DNA from: Tolypeutes matacus
Lineage: Eukaryota > Chordata > Mammalia > Cingulata > Chlamyphoridae
Direction of reading: 5' to 3'
Assembly (NCBI GenBank): GCA_026826555.1
Contig: JAKSZT010054324.1
Location: forward strand, 7,267,581-7,331,580
Length of the DNA stretch: 64,000 nucleotides
The position numbers were made by a program, and so were the translations under genes. Shown here piece by piece: positions 36,891-47,630 of this stretch; the stretch's first letter is position 1; every line of letters starts with the position of its first letter. The notes beneath the pieces were generated by a model. The model was not told where the DNA came from. It did not search any database and was given only the letters and a program-made list of their open reading frames with translations.

Positions 36891-37080
36891 TTGAAGCATC
36901 TGAACCAATCAGGATCCTGGGGGAGATGAGCAAGTTGCGTTGTGGCACGGTTCGGCGTATACTTCCGCGCGTGCTGCCCGGGATAGGAGCCTGGCAGAGC
37001 AGCTGCACACACGGCAGTGCGGAGGCAGAGAAGGGGTTGGTGATACGGTGCTATAAATCTGTGGTCCAGTCCACCTCCCT
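36840..37080. promoter_or_regulatory. Bidirectional promoter with CCAAT boxes and TATA
   Basis: Two CCAAT motifs (AGCCAATCG near 36,852 and GAACCAATCAGG near 36,903), local CpGs (TTCCGCGCGTGC near 36,963), and a TATA-like TATAAAT at 37,052-37,058. The TATA is correctly placed for a plus-strand start at about 37,080-37,090. Consensus splice donors lie downstream on both strands (36,805 on minus, 37,567 on plus), which argues for transcription in both directions. Confidence 0.7.
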
Positions 37081-37082
37081 TT

Positions 37083-37317
37083 TAAGAAGTCCTCCCCCCT
37101 TATTTCTGTTCTCACTTAGAGATGCAGCAGCTTACTCCTGTAGCGACCTACTAAAAAAGCAACAAGGAGAAAGACATCGTCTTTTTGAAAAAACGTTCTT
37201 TCGTCTCTTTTCTTTGTTCCTTCGTTTGTTTCTTCTTGCCCCTTTTTGTTTAGTTGAACGGCAATAGGAGGCTAGTCTCTCCGTCTTTTTAATCTCTTTT
37301 TTAAGTTTCCCCTCCCC

Positions 37318-37353
<36 letters not shown>

Positions 37354-37566
37354 ATTATTATTATTATTATTTTTTTTTGCCATTTCTTTTAGTGTTGGAC
37401 TTTGGGGTCGAAAGCATTTATTTTTATTTGCTTCTTTTAAGCCGAGCACAGTTTAGGTTTCGTGCTGTCTTAAGAGAATTATCCAGCAGCTTCTTGCTCA
37501 TCCTTATTGGGAGAACTGCACCGTTACTTTAAAAACACACATACACAAAAACCTAAAGGGAGAAAG
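37083..37566 (+). other. Non-coding first exon (5' UTR) of a plus-strand gene, possibly MBNL1
   Basis: The exon begins about 30 bases after the TATA motif and ends at the consensus donor GAGAAAG|GTAAGTTTCG (37,566/37,567), giving roughly 480 nt. It is T-rich and has no long ORF. An upstream ORF of ten codons plus stop starts at 37,122 (MQQLTPVATY). The exon carries an (AT)n and an (ATT)n tract (about 37,322-37,377). No coding exon of the gene lies within the window, so identity cannot be read from protein. My leading guess, from memory of gene layout (alternative first exons tens of kb apart, a divergent antisense RNA, long first intron), is MBNL1, a muscleblind splicing regulator. I hold this at under even odds. 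Confidence 0.6.
37322..37377. repeat. (AT)n/(ATT)n microsatellite inside the first exon
   Basis: About 13 AT units followed by ATT units and a T-run, inside the predicted 5' UTR. Confidence 0.9.
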
Positions 37567-40400
37567 GTAAGTTTCGATTTGGTTTCTTTAATCATTAGTT
37601 GCAGCGATGCGCTGGCAAACCCAGAAAACCTGTAAGTGAGCGGAATACAGAATATGAAGTTAATTGCACATGTTTGTCTCATTTCAAAGCGATTGCTCTG
37701 CTTTTTAATTCTAGAGAGGTAGACTAAAATACGGTGGACGCATGCTTAACGTTCTGAATATTCGCAAATGTCAATGGCTGAAACTTAAGTGGTAAATGTG
37801 ACTAGGGTAGGGCAAGGGTACAATGGGAGACTAGATGTTGAGCAAGCCTCCGGATTGAGGTTAGAAGTTCATTTCCTGGGAAGAGATGTATAACTTGGGT
37901 ATTGGGGGATGCATGCCTCTACTTTCGCAAACCAACCGAAGGACCGGAGAGTCTTTAGGAGAAAGAAGGGGAATCAGAAGCCTGTATTTGCACATTGAAC
38001 TAGCGAAAATCCCAGGCTTAATTGCATTAACCAGATAGCATGTGCTGGGGAAATAGGCTTGCCAGATGGAACTTAGATGCTGCACCCGCCAGCGAGTTGT
38101 AGTTGACTGAAAAAAAGTACATGCAGCCTGAGGGCTGGGGCTGAGCTGGGGCTGGGGTGGTTAGAAGCTGTCAAAACTCACCACTGCTAGGTGTGCGGGC
38201 TCTAAAACAAGGATGCTTATTACCGTAAATCTATTAAAAAAATAAAAGATAGCCGATTTGGGGCCGAATTCTTAATCTTATACCAGATATGAGATTCCCT
38301 TTGTTCAGAAAAGCGTAAATAAGATCCTTGGAGCTGTGTCTGTGAAGTGGCGGCTGCCTAGGAGCCTCCTTGTGCTCGGCGCGGGGAAGTGGATTCCAAG
38401 CTCTGTCCTTGGTGCTACGCAGCTGACTTCGCCTTCGGGACGTGGGGAACCCCTTCGCAGCCTTGAGGCTTTGCAGCCACCCCAGGAGCCGGCTTGGCTA
38501 CGTAGCCCTTTCTGCCACCCTCCTCCTTACCGCCCCCCCCCTTCCTAGCTATTGTTAAATTGAAGCTGGGAGAAAAATGGTTGGGGATGAGACGCTGGGC
38601 AGACACATGCTTCATTTTAACTTTTGTGCTAGCGCAGGGTTTAGGAGAAACCAGCCTGCTTTCTACTGTGAAAAAGAGGGTCCCGGGTAGATGTGGGATA
38701 GGGGGAGGATGTTCTCGGGGTGGGGAGAGCAGAGGGGGTGGTGACGGTGGTGATGGACCAAGGTGCAGGCTTCGCCTAAGAGAAGTTTAAATTACTGGTA
38801 CGAAAGGGTATGGGTGAGTGTGTGCGTGAGGGCGACGATGTGGTGCATGAGAGGCAGAGGACCATGAAAAGGTACGAAGCCGGCTGGGATTTATTTCTCA
38901 CTGCTCCCCACCCCACCCACTCTCCGGGTTGGAAAAACCAATGTGCGTCCAGCCTCTCCCGGACTTGACTTGGCCATCTCGGGGGCCGTGGGTGCTGGGG
39001 GTGGCAGGATGTCTGTGCCCACCACGGTAGCTCCGCGGCGGACAGAATCTTGCGTGGCCATTGTTGCTTAATTTATGCCCAGCACGTTGCTACGTACCCA
39101 CCTATTTCACGTCTGTAAAGAATTAACACGAGAGCTATACAACTGTGGCAAATTGGAGGCTGGATACGTTCCCCGCTGTCCATTTTCAAGTACGGGTTAA
39201 AGAAACTGTTGTCGAGACTGGGTATTTTCTCTCGTAATTACCAGCTGCAGATCTGTGTGGTAAGGGTGGGAGAAATAGCCAACCGTTTAGTATTTACTCT
39301 TAACACTGCTGGGCGGGTATAGATGTCTCTGTACTTTCTCCCCGAAATGCATGGAGTCTCTCCCCTCCCCCACTCACATGCAGACACTCGGGTTGATTAA
39401 GATCCTAAACCTTCAGGCCTTCTCCTCACCCCTATTTCTTACATATTTCTTACACCCTTCCTCTGCTGGATGGTGGGGGTGGGAAGGAGATGGAAATGTT
39501 TTATTTCCCAGGCCTAAACTATCAACTGCAACCTATAAAATGAAGGCTTAAATTGGGGGGGGGGGGGGGGGGAGAAGAGTGCAGAGCAGACGATTCTGAC
39601 GGAAGAAATTAGTTTCCTAATTGGAAATCAGTTCCTAATGGTCAGAAAAACGTTGTGTGTTTTGGGTAACAGAAATGTGGGAAATCTGTTGGGGCCTTTA
39701 AAGCTGCCTAGTAAAATGGCTTCTTAAATGGGATATCTGAGAGATTTGGCAGAATCTGAACAAATGTATCTGCAAAAAAGAAAATGTTGAGGGTTTCAGA
39801 GTTGCCTTTTATGGGATTTAAAATTTTTTAAGACCATCTCCCTTGGATAGTTATTGCTATCATTTTGCGAGTCTTTCTTACATTAGGCACTACTGGGTCT
39901 CCTTTCCTCTTTTAACCAAGTGCTTGGCCACCCCACATATAAAGCTAGCCTGTTCTGGAGGTGTATAAGAAAATCCAACATTTGCAGACTGAAATGGTTT
40001 GGAAGACTTGGGGAACTCTGTCGTGAGAGAAGCTTCCCATAACTTCAAAGAAGTCAGGTTCAGGAAGTAGGTCTAGGGCATTCCAAGAGTTTTAGACTTG
40101 GGTTGGCAAACTTGGTAGGTCGATTTTCGTCTAAAGTTTGGGACAGGCATTCTTAGCAATCTGCACACTTGGGATGGAAATATTGTAATTAATTGCTTAT
40201 AGCTAGGTCTTTCAGCGGATTTTCCCAGAAGCCCGTACAAAGTCAATTAAGGTCATTTAATTGTAAAATCAGATTTGGGGTGACAACAGAAATGCTGATA
40301 TGGAATCAATTAGCTTTTTCTGGTGTCTCCAGTCTGGGTCCCACAAACTGAGGAATGGCCTATCTCAATTTCGATTGCACTCTGCCTAATTGACATCGCC
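37567..40400 (+). other. First-intron sequence, moderately GC-rich
   Basis: Between the TATA-type promoter and the large CpG island. GC and CpG content are raised at about 38,330-39,060, and an 18-base G-run lies at 39,555-39,572. No second exon seen. Repeats are nearly absent, as is usual around active promoters. Confidence 0.4.
39555..39572. repeat. G-homopolymer run
   Basis: Eighteen consecutive G, a G-quadruplex-capable tract and a likely site of length error. Confidence 0.95.
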
Positions 40401-41204
40401 CAAAAGGGCAAGTGTGCCTCCCCCACTCCCGCCCTGAGTTAGAGTCCTCCTCCTCCTCCTCCCTATCTTCCCCCGCCCCGCCCGTCGCATGGGGGCGGGG
40501 AGCGCTGGGCGCCCTTAGCGGACCTTGCTGCATCAAACCCGCATCGTGCCCTTGAAGCTGTAACCTTTGTCACATTCTTGCAGCGACTCAGTCGCCCACT
40601 GCTCAGTTTCTTTTTCATACCCTCTGCGATTTTAGGTAGGTATGACAGGTGATATATTTTAATGTAGTGTATTTGGGAGAAGTGTTAAAACGGAAGCCTT
40701 TGCAATAAAAAACAAAAACAAAAAACACCAAAAACCCAACACGACAGATGCTATAGTAATTAAGCGGCTGGGCAGGTGTAAAAAGCCCTCCCGTTGTGTG
40801 GCTCCAGGGTCTGTTTTGATTCCCAGTCCTGGGGCCCGATCTGAGGACAGGCACAGGTTTTTCCGGGGAAAAGCGATTGAGCCAGGCGAAGGGGCGGGCG
40901 GAGGCGAGGCATAGATGGGACGCCCTTTCAGTGAAGAGTTGGCCATTTCGCGGATTTCGGGGCCGGGGGGCGGGGGCAGGCGTTAGAAGGATGTGGCGAG
41001 CGTCAGGAGCTTGCATAGTCGGGTGCAGGATTTCCTACTTTGCGTTTGAAGCAGCAGTGTATAGCACCCCGCACAGGTACTCTGGGCTTGTATGAATGTC
41101 AAATTCAATCTGGAAAGGCAGGGAGGGACAGCGGGGGCTAAACCTTTAGTTTTCCGCCGAGGGATAGGACGCCTTGGCTGGGGTGGGGAGTGGGGGGTTA
41201 ACTG

Positions 41205-41285
41205 TGGTTGATATATATGTGTGTGTGTTTATATATATGTCGCATATGTGTGTAAGTGGTGTGTGTGTGTTTGATACACATATAT
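41205..41285. repeat. (TG)n/(TA)n microsatellite
   Basis: Mixed GT, AT and CATA dinucleotide repeats immediately before the densest CpG segment. Confidence 0.9.
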
Positions 41286-41599
41286 CAAAGTAACCCCCGC
41301 TCGAGAAGCTCTGGCTTCGCCTTAGCGGCCGGAGCCTCAGGGTTTGCAAACTTGCACCTGGAATTGGCCGCCTTTGGGCGCGCGACCCTCTCTGCGCGTA
41401 CCCGAGGAGCCAGGTCCGAATCGGAAGCCCAGAGGGACGAAGCAGAGCAGTAGTAGCCCCGCGTCTTCCCGCAAGAACAGACCCGCGAGGCGGCGGGGTA
41501 GAGCACGCGCCGGCTGCAGCAGCTATAGCCACGGCGCCGCGAACTCGCCGCCGGCCCCGCCTCCTGGCGCCTTTCCAAGCAAGCCCCTCCTCCGCGCCG

Positions 41600-42230
41600 C
41601 GCTACAAACGGCGGGACCGCGGCGCCCGGGCGTCACTGAGGCAGCAGCCGGCCGGGTGAGGAGGGCCGTCGCCGGCGCGGCGCGGGTGGGGCGGGGGTTC
41701 CGCCGGGTTCCTGTCCGCCTTCCCGCCACCTCCTCCCGCAGAGCCCGCCCGTAGTGCCTCCGCGGCGGCTGTGCTGACGGCGGGCGTCGTGAGCCGTAGT
41801 AGCTGCAGCTCCGAGTCGTAGCAGGCAAGTGCGGGGGGCGTAGGGGTGGGGGTGGGGCTTCCGCATCGCGGCCCGCAGCGCCTTGCCCCTGGCCCTTTTT
41901 TGACGCTGAGGCCAAGGGCTCTGCGCGCCTCCGCTGCGCTGTGCGGTGTCCGGTCTCTGCTCGGCGGGAGCGCTCGTCCTGGTTCAGGGCGGGAACGCTA
42001 GTGGGGGCGGCAGAGGTTGTGCACGCGAAGTTCCTAGAGCTCGGCCCCTTGCGGCGGGAGTGGAGGGAATTGGGCGCCTTGGAAGGTGGCACCGCCCCTT
42101 CTGTGGGTACAGGCTGGTTGGGGGTGGCGGGAGCCGAGCCGGGCTATTCGCGCCAGGCAGCGTGCACGGGCGTGGACGTGCCTGGGTATCGCCGCGTGTA
42201 GCGCGAGAAGGGATCTGCGCCGAGACGCAG
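41600..42230 (+). other. Candidate alternative non-coding first exon(s)
   Basis: Three donor choices inside the island (41,655, 41,824 and 42,230). The last, CGCAG|GTGAGTG, is the best match to consensus. The start is not determined: there is no TATA, as is typical of CpG-island promoters with dispersed starts. I saw no translation start followed by a recognisable protein, so I call it 5' UTR. Confidence 0.45.
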
Positions 42231-44181
42231 GTGAGTGTATTGGAGGGAAAGTGGGGGGAGGGGGCTTTTCTGGAAAGAGGGCAAGATTCCTGTGGTGGAC
42301 TGGCAACTCCTCTTTGTCAGAGGTTGCGTGCATGGGGTTCTCCAGCCGAACACACCGGGGTGGAGTCTGGTGCGTGCTCACTTGGAAGGGCGCCTCCTTG
42401 CGAACAGTCCTTGCGGAGCGCCCTGGTCGTTTTGTGACCTGCATCGGTCAAACTATGTGCGGAGGTGGCGTGGAGCTGTGGGCTCTACCGGCAGGAGCAA
42501 AGGTGATTCTTCCGGTAGTTCTCTCCCTTGTGCAGTATTAGGTGAGGCCCAGTGCAGCCGCGCGAGGTCGCAGCTCGCGGTCGCATCCAGGGTTTGCGCG
42601 CTAGCGGTGCGTGCTGCGCGGGAAGCGCCGGGCGGGCCGCGGGGCGAGGCAAGCAGGCTCTGGGCTTTTCTTCGCTCGCAGTGGTTGCTGTAGCTGCGCC
42701 TTCAGCTCGGCTGGGAGCGCAGGCCAGCTGCGGCGCCCGTGCACAGACGTGCTTGCACTGGTGAGATTGGTGGAGCCGCGCGGACCAGCATCGCTTCATT
42801 GGCAGGTGCTCCTCCAGTGGCCATGACAATGACCAGCCAACGGAGTCTTTCCACGGTATTTCCTTAAAAGCTTGCCTGTTATACTTGAGGGTCCCAGCGC
42901 AGCCCTTGCCTCTACAAGGGAGCTACTAAGTTGTAGTTGTCTAGGTGGTCATTCAAAATTGTGTGCAATCTTTATGTTAATGATAAAGGCATCTTTATGA
43001 TAATGGTGTCATCTTCACATCTGAAAATGTGGAGAAAGGAGAATTTATACCCGGTTATCCACTCTCCTTTATTCCTCCTCTAAAGTACGGTGCTTCACAA
43101 TGCCAAAATGTAATACCTCTGGCAAGGACAAAGAGCTTTTTGAAACTTAATTGTTTGGTTTTCCTTCTCTAAATTTTGTCTTCATAAAAATGTAAGTCAG
43201 TCCTCAAACTCCGGTCAAATAAATTCAGTTAAAATCTCCAGAATACCAGTTGGGGTGTAATTTCCCTATCCTTTTAAGTAAAGTCAATTTGTTTGAAATA
43301 CTGTTCAGTTGCCCTTGAAGGTAGTTTTCTCAGGTATCCTTTCCCCAGAGTCGTTTGAATTTCCCATTTGTGCTACGGTCCCGCTTTCTTGCGGAAGCTG
43401 ACCTGGAGTCTCCATTTTGGTGAACGGGAGGTAAAGCTTTTCTGGATCTACTTTTTCATCTGGATCTTTGGTTATAGAATTGGTGACTATTTTTCTAGAT
43501 GGATGTGTATGTTACTGCATTTGTTTTCGTCCTGTTATTTATAGGAAGTTTGTAGGAATGTTGATCTAACAGAGCTCAGGTTGGGGGGGCATACTTTAGG
43601 GGAAGTACCCTTGGAAGTTAGTTGGGAGGAGAGGGGTGAACAAAACATCCTTTTCTGGAAGATAATGGCTAGAATGGGATGAGAAAATTAGATTATGAAG
43701 AAAGACGTTATATCCAGTTTGTGTGATTCTTCTGCTTTTTTCTTTTCCTCCTTAAGAGAATATTTTTTGTGTTTGTGGTGATTAGACCTGGCCCCTTATT
43801 GTGTATTTGGCTAATTTTGTGCTGCCACCTTTTGGGGAATGAGGTTTGTTTTTGTTTGTTTGTTTTTCTTGTGAGCCTTCAGGATTTAAATGTTCCCTCC
43901 ACCCCTAGCCCCCTTGTCGTTAGGTGTTTCCTCCACTGTGTAGTGTATGCTATGAGGAATCATGTCAAGTCAGCTGTTTTAAGCAGCACCCACTTTCCCC
44001 ATGGTTGAAGAGAATTTTAGTTTCAGGATATTCTCCTTTCATAGAACAGATACCCATTGCTGCTCAGTGTCTGCCAGGCCTTCTAGTTATTTACTTTGGA
44101 ACCTTTATGATATTTTTAAATCATTTAAAAAAAAAACAAAAAAAAAAAAAACACCACTCTCTTTCTCTTCTTCTCTTCTAG

Positions 44182-44315
44182 AAGCAAGTCCCAAGTTTTC
44201 TGTAAGGACACAGCAAAGCCATCCAGAATACCCCGACTTCTCTTCTAAGCTGGGATCAAACTTTTCCTCTTTCCTGGAAGACTTAAAAACAAACCAACCT
44301 GTGACATTTTTCTAG
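44182..44315 (+). other. Possible alternative exon with open frame
   Basis: Preceded by a strong pyrimidine tract and acceptor (TTCTCTTCTAG|AAGCAAG, edge at 44,181/44,182). One frame stays open for 45 codons to a stop at 44,313-44,315, with protein-like composition (for example PEYPDFSSKLGSNFSSFLED). No clear donor follows, so it would have to be a terminal exon. No polyadenylation signal is obvious nearby. Could be chance. Confidence 0.2.
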
Positions 44316-46347
44316 GCATTAGCATGGTCATGATACAGGAGCACTGAAGTGGCAAATCACCCTTAATTTTCTTTTCCCCCAAGGGACTGGATGCTCTGAA
44401 ATAGCTTCTTATCAAGACTGACTTTACCTTTTGCCTTTTTGATCTCTTGTCTGCACATGGTAGGGTCAGTTCTTTTGCTTGCATTTGAAATCTTATTAAA
44501 CCTACTGCCTCTTCACATTCCTATTGCCACCCTTATTACCTATAATTGTTTGTAAATGAGTGAGTCCAGAGATACATGGTACTTGCCTGGTCAGGTTATT
44601 TTTTTGTGGCATGGGGTGGGGAGCTGTGTAGGTAGGGTGGTCTGGGACCATTGTGGTGTGCCACCCTGTGGAAAACTTGGCCATAGCAGTCCACCCCAGT
44701 TCTTTTTGTTTCCTGGGATATTCAGCTGGACAGGCCCATAATCAGAGTAAGCTACCATGATTGCGTCTTTTTATTTAAAAAACTTTTAAAAAAAATATAT
44801 AATTTAAAGCATGGGTGCTTGGTTAGAGGCAGGATGGTCTTTATGGGCCTGAGACCCGTGCATTCTTTACAGTCCCTTCCACCCCCACCCCCTGCTCTCT
44901 TCATCTTAACATTCTTAAATGTTAAACAGGGGTCCGTCCCACATGTTCATTGTGCACTGGATATCACAGATGAAGCTGATTCTGGTTAGAGGCTTTCTCA
45001 CTTGCTAATATGGAGCTGCCAGTACTGCGGCTTTATGCCGATGTATTATATAGGACTGTTTGAAATTGAAGGCTTTATGCACTGGTGCTGCCACACCCAA
45101 ATTCTTGAATTAGTTCTATAGAGGACATAAAATTCATAGAATCTTTGTTGACTTGCTTAGGCAGTTTCATTTTACAGATGGGGAAGTCTTCACTGGTTCT
45201 GGTTACTCACTGGACCCACATATTGTGTAATGCCAGATCCACCTTTTTGTATGTTTCTAATTTGGAAAGAGCATTTATAGTGTATTTATTTGGTACTAGA
45301 TGGTTATAGCACCAGCTGATTTTTCTCTCTGGATTTAAGGTAATATAAATCTGCTAAGCAGAAACGGAAGGAGCTTAAGCTTGAAAGACAGTATTTGTTT
45401 TAAGGCTTCTATGTGTTCTTAAAAGATACACATTTTGTTATGGTTTCAATAGTATTGGTAACTTTTGGAATCTTAACCAAAAATGTGAAGTAGTGTAGTA
45501 AAATCTTACAGAGGTTTTATGGAGTATTTAGGAAATTTTTCACAAACAAGAAATTAATAGATTTGTGTTTTAGTATATCTGATACTTATCATAAATTTCA
45601 TTTTAGTAGGGTCATTATTTTTTAAATAAGATTTTCGGTATCTCTAGCCCTATGTTCCATTTTTTAAAAAACAAAAGGGGATTCTTGTGTGAGCAAGAGT
45701 GTGTTAGGTGCATTCTCATAGGTATCCTCTCCTTTAATATTAATGCTAAGTAAGTTTCAAGAGATCTGGCTATGTAAAAATACTGTTTTGGGTATTTTTA
45801 TATACCAAGAGGTATGGGTTAGGCTTTGGATGCATCAATCTTATTGGAACTCCCAGCTGCATGTTTTCTTTTGAATGTTGCTGAATAGTTTTGTGTGATG
45901 AGAGATGAGAGGCTTCCTGCAAGGAAGGCTGAGAACTATGGGAAGGAGTGGAATCTGTAAAATAAGCCAGAATGTCATAGGAATTGGTGGCATTGAGTTA
46001 AAACCAAACCAATTTGGTGGCTGTTTTATTAACAGGAAATAACATTTTTATTTTTAACTTGCAGTTTTCTGTCTATATTACTGATTTCCATTTATGTCAT
46101 TGTGAAGTGAATAACAAATAGCTTTGACAGGCAGAAGCCCCCTTGCCACTTTAGAAAATTCTCTTTTGTAAAAGCTTGACAGTTTTTCTCAATAGACTTA
46201 TTTATGGTGAAAGTTATAGTCAAACAATTTTTTTTTAAAACATTTTGAAGGTTTTGCTTTAGTATCATGTAAGTTTTGAATGTCTAGGTTGCAGAAACTA
46301 TATTTTTGCCCTTGTCTTATCTAATAGTGATAGGTTAATATCAGGTG

Positions 46348-46387
46348 TTTTCCCTTGACTTAAAGGATTTTCCCTTGACTTAAAGGA
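46348..46387. repeat. Perfect 20-bp tandem duplication
   Basis: The unit TTTCCCTTGACTTAAAGGA plus one base occurs twice in succession. Confidence 0.9.
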
Positions 46388-47209
46388 GTCTGTCTTATCA
46401 AAAGGAAACATATTCCCTATGACTAGCTTTTTTCCCTCTTCCTTGGGTGATGCTATTCAGATCCATTCTTGTCTGCTGTTGAATAACTAAAGTGGGCCTT
46501 TAGCTTTCATCAAAGGTGGATTCTAAGCTTGCTATGTCTCCTTTTAGTTTTTTTTAAAATCCATTTAGTTTTTGTAAACAAATATTACATGTGTAAGGTC
46601 ATCTTGTGAGCACAGTGCTGCCAGTTTAGCTGCTGAGCTGTCTTGCCTCAATGGGTTTTGTCACTTGGGTTGAAATTCTTAATTTAGCAGCGTCGGGTGG
46701 AAAATACTAGGCTGGAAATCTGGAGTTTAAGGCTTCTGGTTTTGGCTCAGTTACCTATGTCCTTGGTTTCTTAACCTTTCTTTGCATATAAAACCTCACC
46801 CTCTCTATCTCAAGGACTGGGTGAAGATCAGCAGGTTGAAGCAAGAAATTTTTGGCAGTGAAATTACAGTGTTTATTGAATTTGAAAGGTGGTAATAGGT
46901 GACAGTTGTAGATTAGTTTTATGTATTTCGCCTTTAGTGTGCTATTACAAACCATTGTTTTTTTAGTTCTTTTTTTTTATATCATCATATAATGTATGAT
47001 TCTGGCATGGAGGAAAAGAAAAATCCCAAATTGTGTGAATGTTTTGGGAGAGTTATGACTTTGAACATTTCAGTATGGAAATAGATGAATTTGTATGTGA
47101 TGTTTAAAATGTGTTTTTCCTTGAAAATAAAAAGTAATGCTAAAAGATTACATGTGAGACTATGAGAATTTAACCAGTTTACATTCCAGGAACATATTTT
47201 CCACTTCTA

Positions 47210-47405
47210 TTTAAAAAATTTTTTTATTGTAGCATAACCTGAAATTTCCCATTTTTACCACTTTCAAGTATACAACTCAGTGGTGTTAATTATAATTACA
47301 TTCACAACGTTGTGCCACCATCTTCACCATCTATTACCAAAACTTTTCCATCACCCAAAACAGAAACTCTGTACCAATTAAGCATTCTCCCCATTCAGGA
47401 ATATG
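47210..47405 (-). mobile_element. L1 fragment, reverse orientation
   Basis: Matches the antisense of an old L1 region: TTATTGTAGCATAACCTGAA, CAAGTATACAACTCAGTGG, TGTGCCACCATCTTCACC, CTCTGTACCAATTAAGCA. About 200 bp, diverged, with no ORF. Confidence 0.7.
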
Positions 47406-47583
47406 CATTTCCTAATTTAAATTTTCCATATTTCTTCAGTGAGAAATCACAATTTTTAATTTAAACATTTACATTAATCTGTTCATATTTTCCTGATTTG
47501 AATTTTGTCTAATTTCTTATCAAGGATCTATTCCTATAAAACGCAAAATAGCGTTTACATTTTTTTTTTCCTGCTCATTTCAG

Positions 47584-47630
47584 CACCTCTTACCACCCAA
47601 GTGAAAAGTCATTGATGGATGCCCTGTCAA
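47584..47630 (+). other. Candidate 47-nt cassette exon
   Basis: Both splice sites are strong: a T10 tract with CCTGCTCATTTCAG as acceptor (ending 47,583) and CTGTCAA|GTAAGTT as donor (from 47,631). At 47 nt it is not a multiple of three, so it more likely lies in the 5' UTR or is an alternative/poison exon. It contains two ATGs in different frames; one frame is open throughout (SYHPSEKSLMDALS). I do not recognise the peptide. Confidence 0.5.

Larger units (their letters stand above)
40430..42830. promoter_or_regulatory. Major CpG island, alternative promoter
   Basis: The strongest CpG island of the window, densest at about 41,290-42,240. GC-boxes (CCCCGCCCCGCCCG near 40,472; GGGGCGGGG near 40,494) precede it. 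Plus-strand donors include CCGG|GTGAGG (41,655/41,656), a GC-type CAG|GCAAGTG (41,824/41,825) and the consensus GCAG|GTGAGTG (42,230/42,231), so one or more alternative first exons transcribed to the right are likely. Overlapping ORFs in every frame (up to 189 aa on the minus strand, 163 aa on the plus) lack domains and are expected in GC-rich DNA. Confidence 0.75.
42831..47209 (+). other. Long-intron sequence
   Basis: T-rich on the plus strand, as expected for transcribed intron. Repeat-poor. Contains one candidate exon at 44,182 and a short tandem duplication, listed separately. Confidence 0.45.

Noticed and set aside
41523..42092. 189-codon minus-strand ORF in the CpG island
   Set aside because: Ala/Arg/Pro-rich shadow ORF; several other frames are open across the same bases.
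31400..42830. SATB1 or MEF2C as the host gene
   Set aside because: Considered for the promoter layout and the MEF2 site. The first coding exon sequences I would expect are not in the window, and the SATB1 spacing as I remember it would have placed its coding start inside it.
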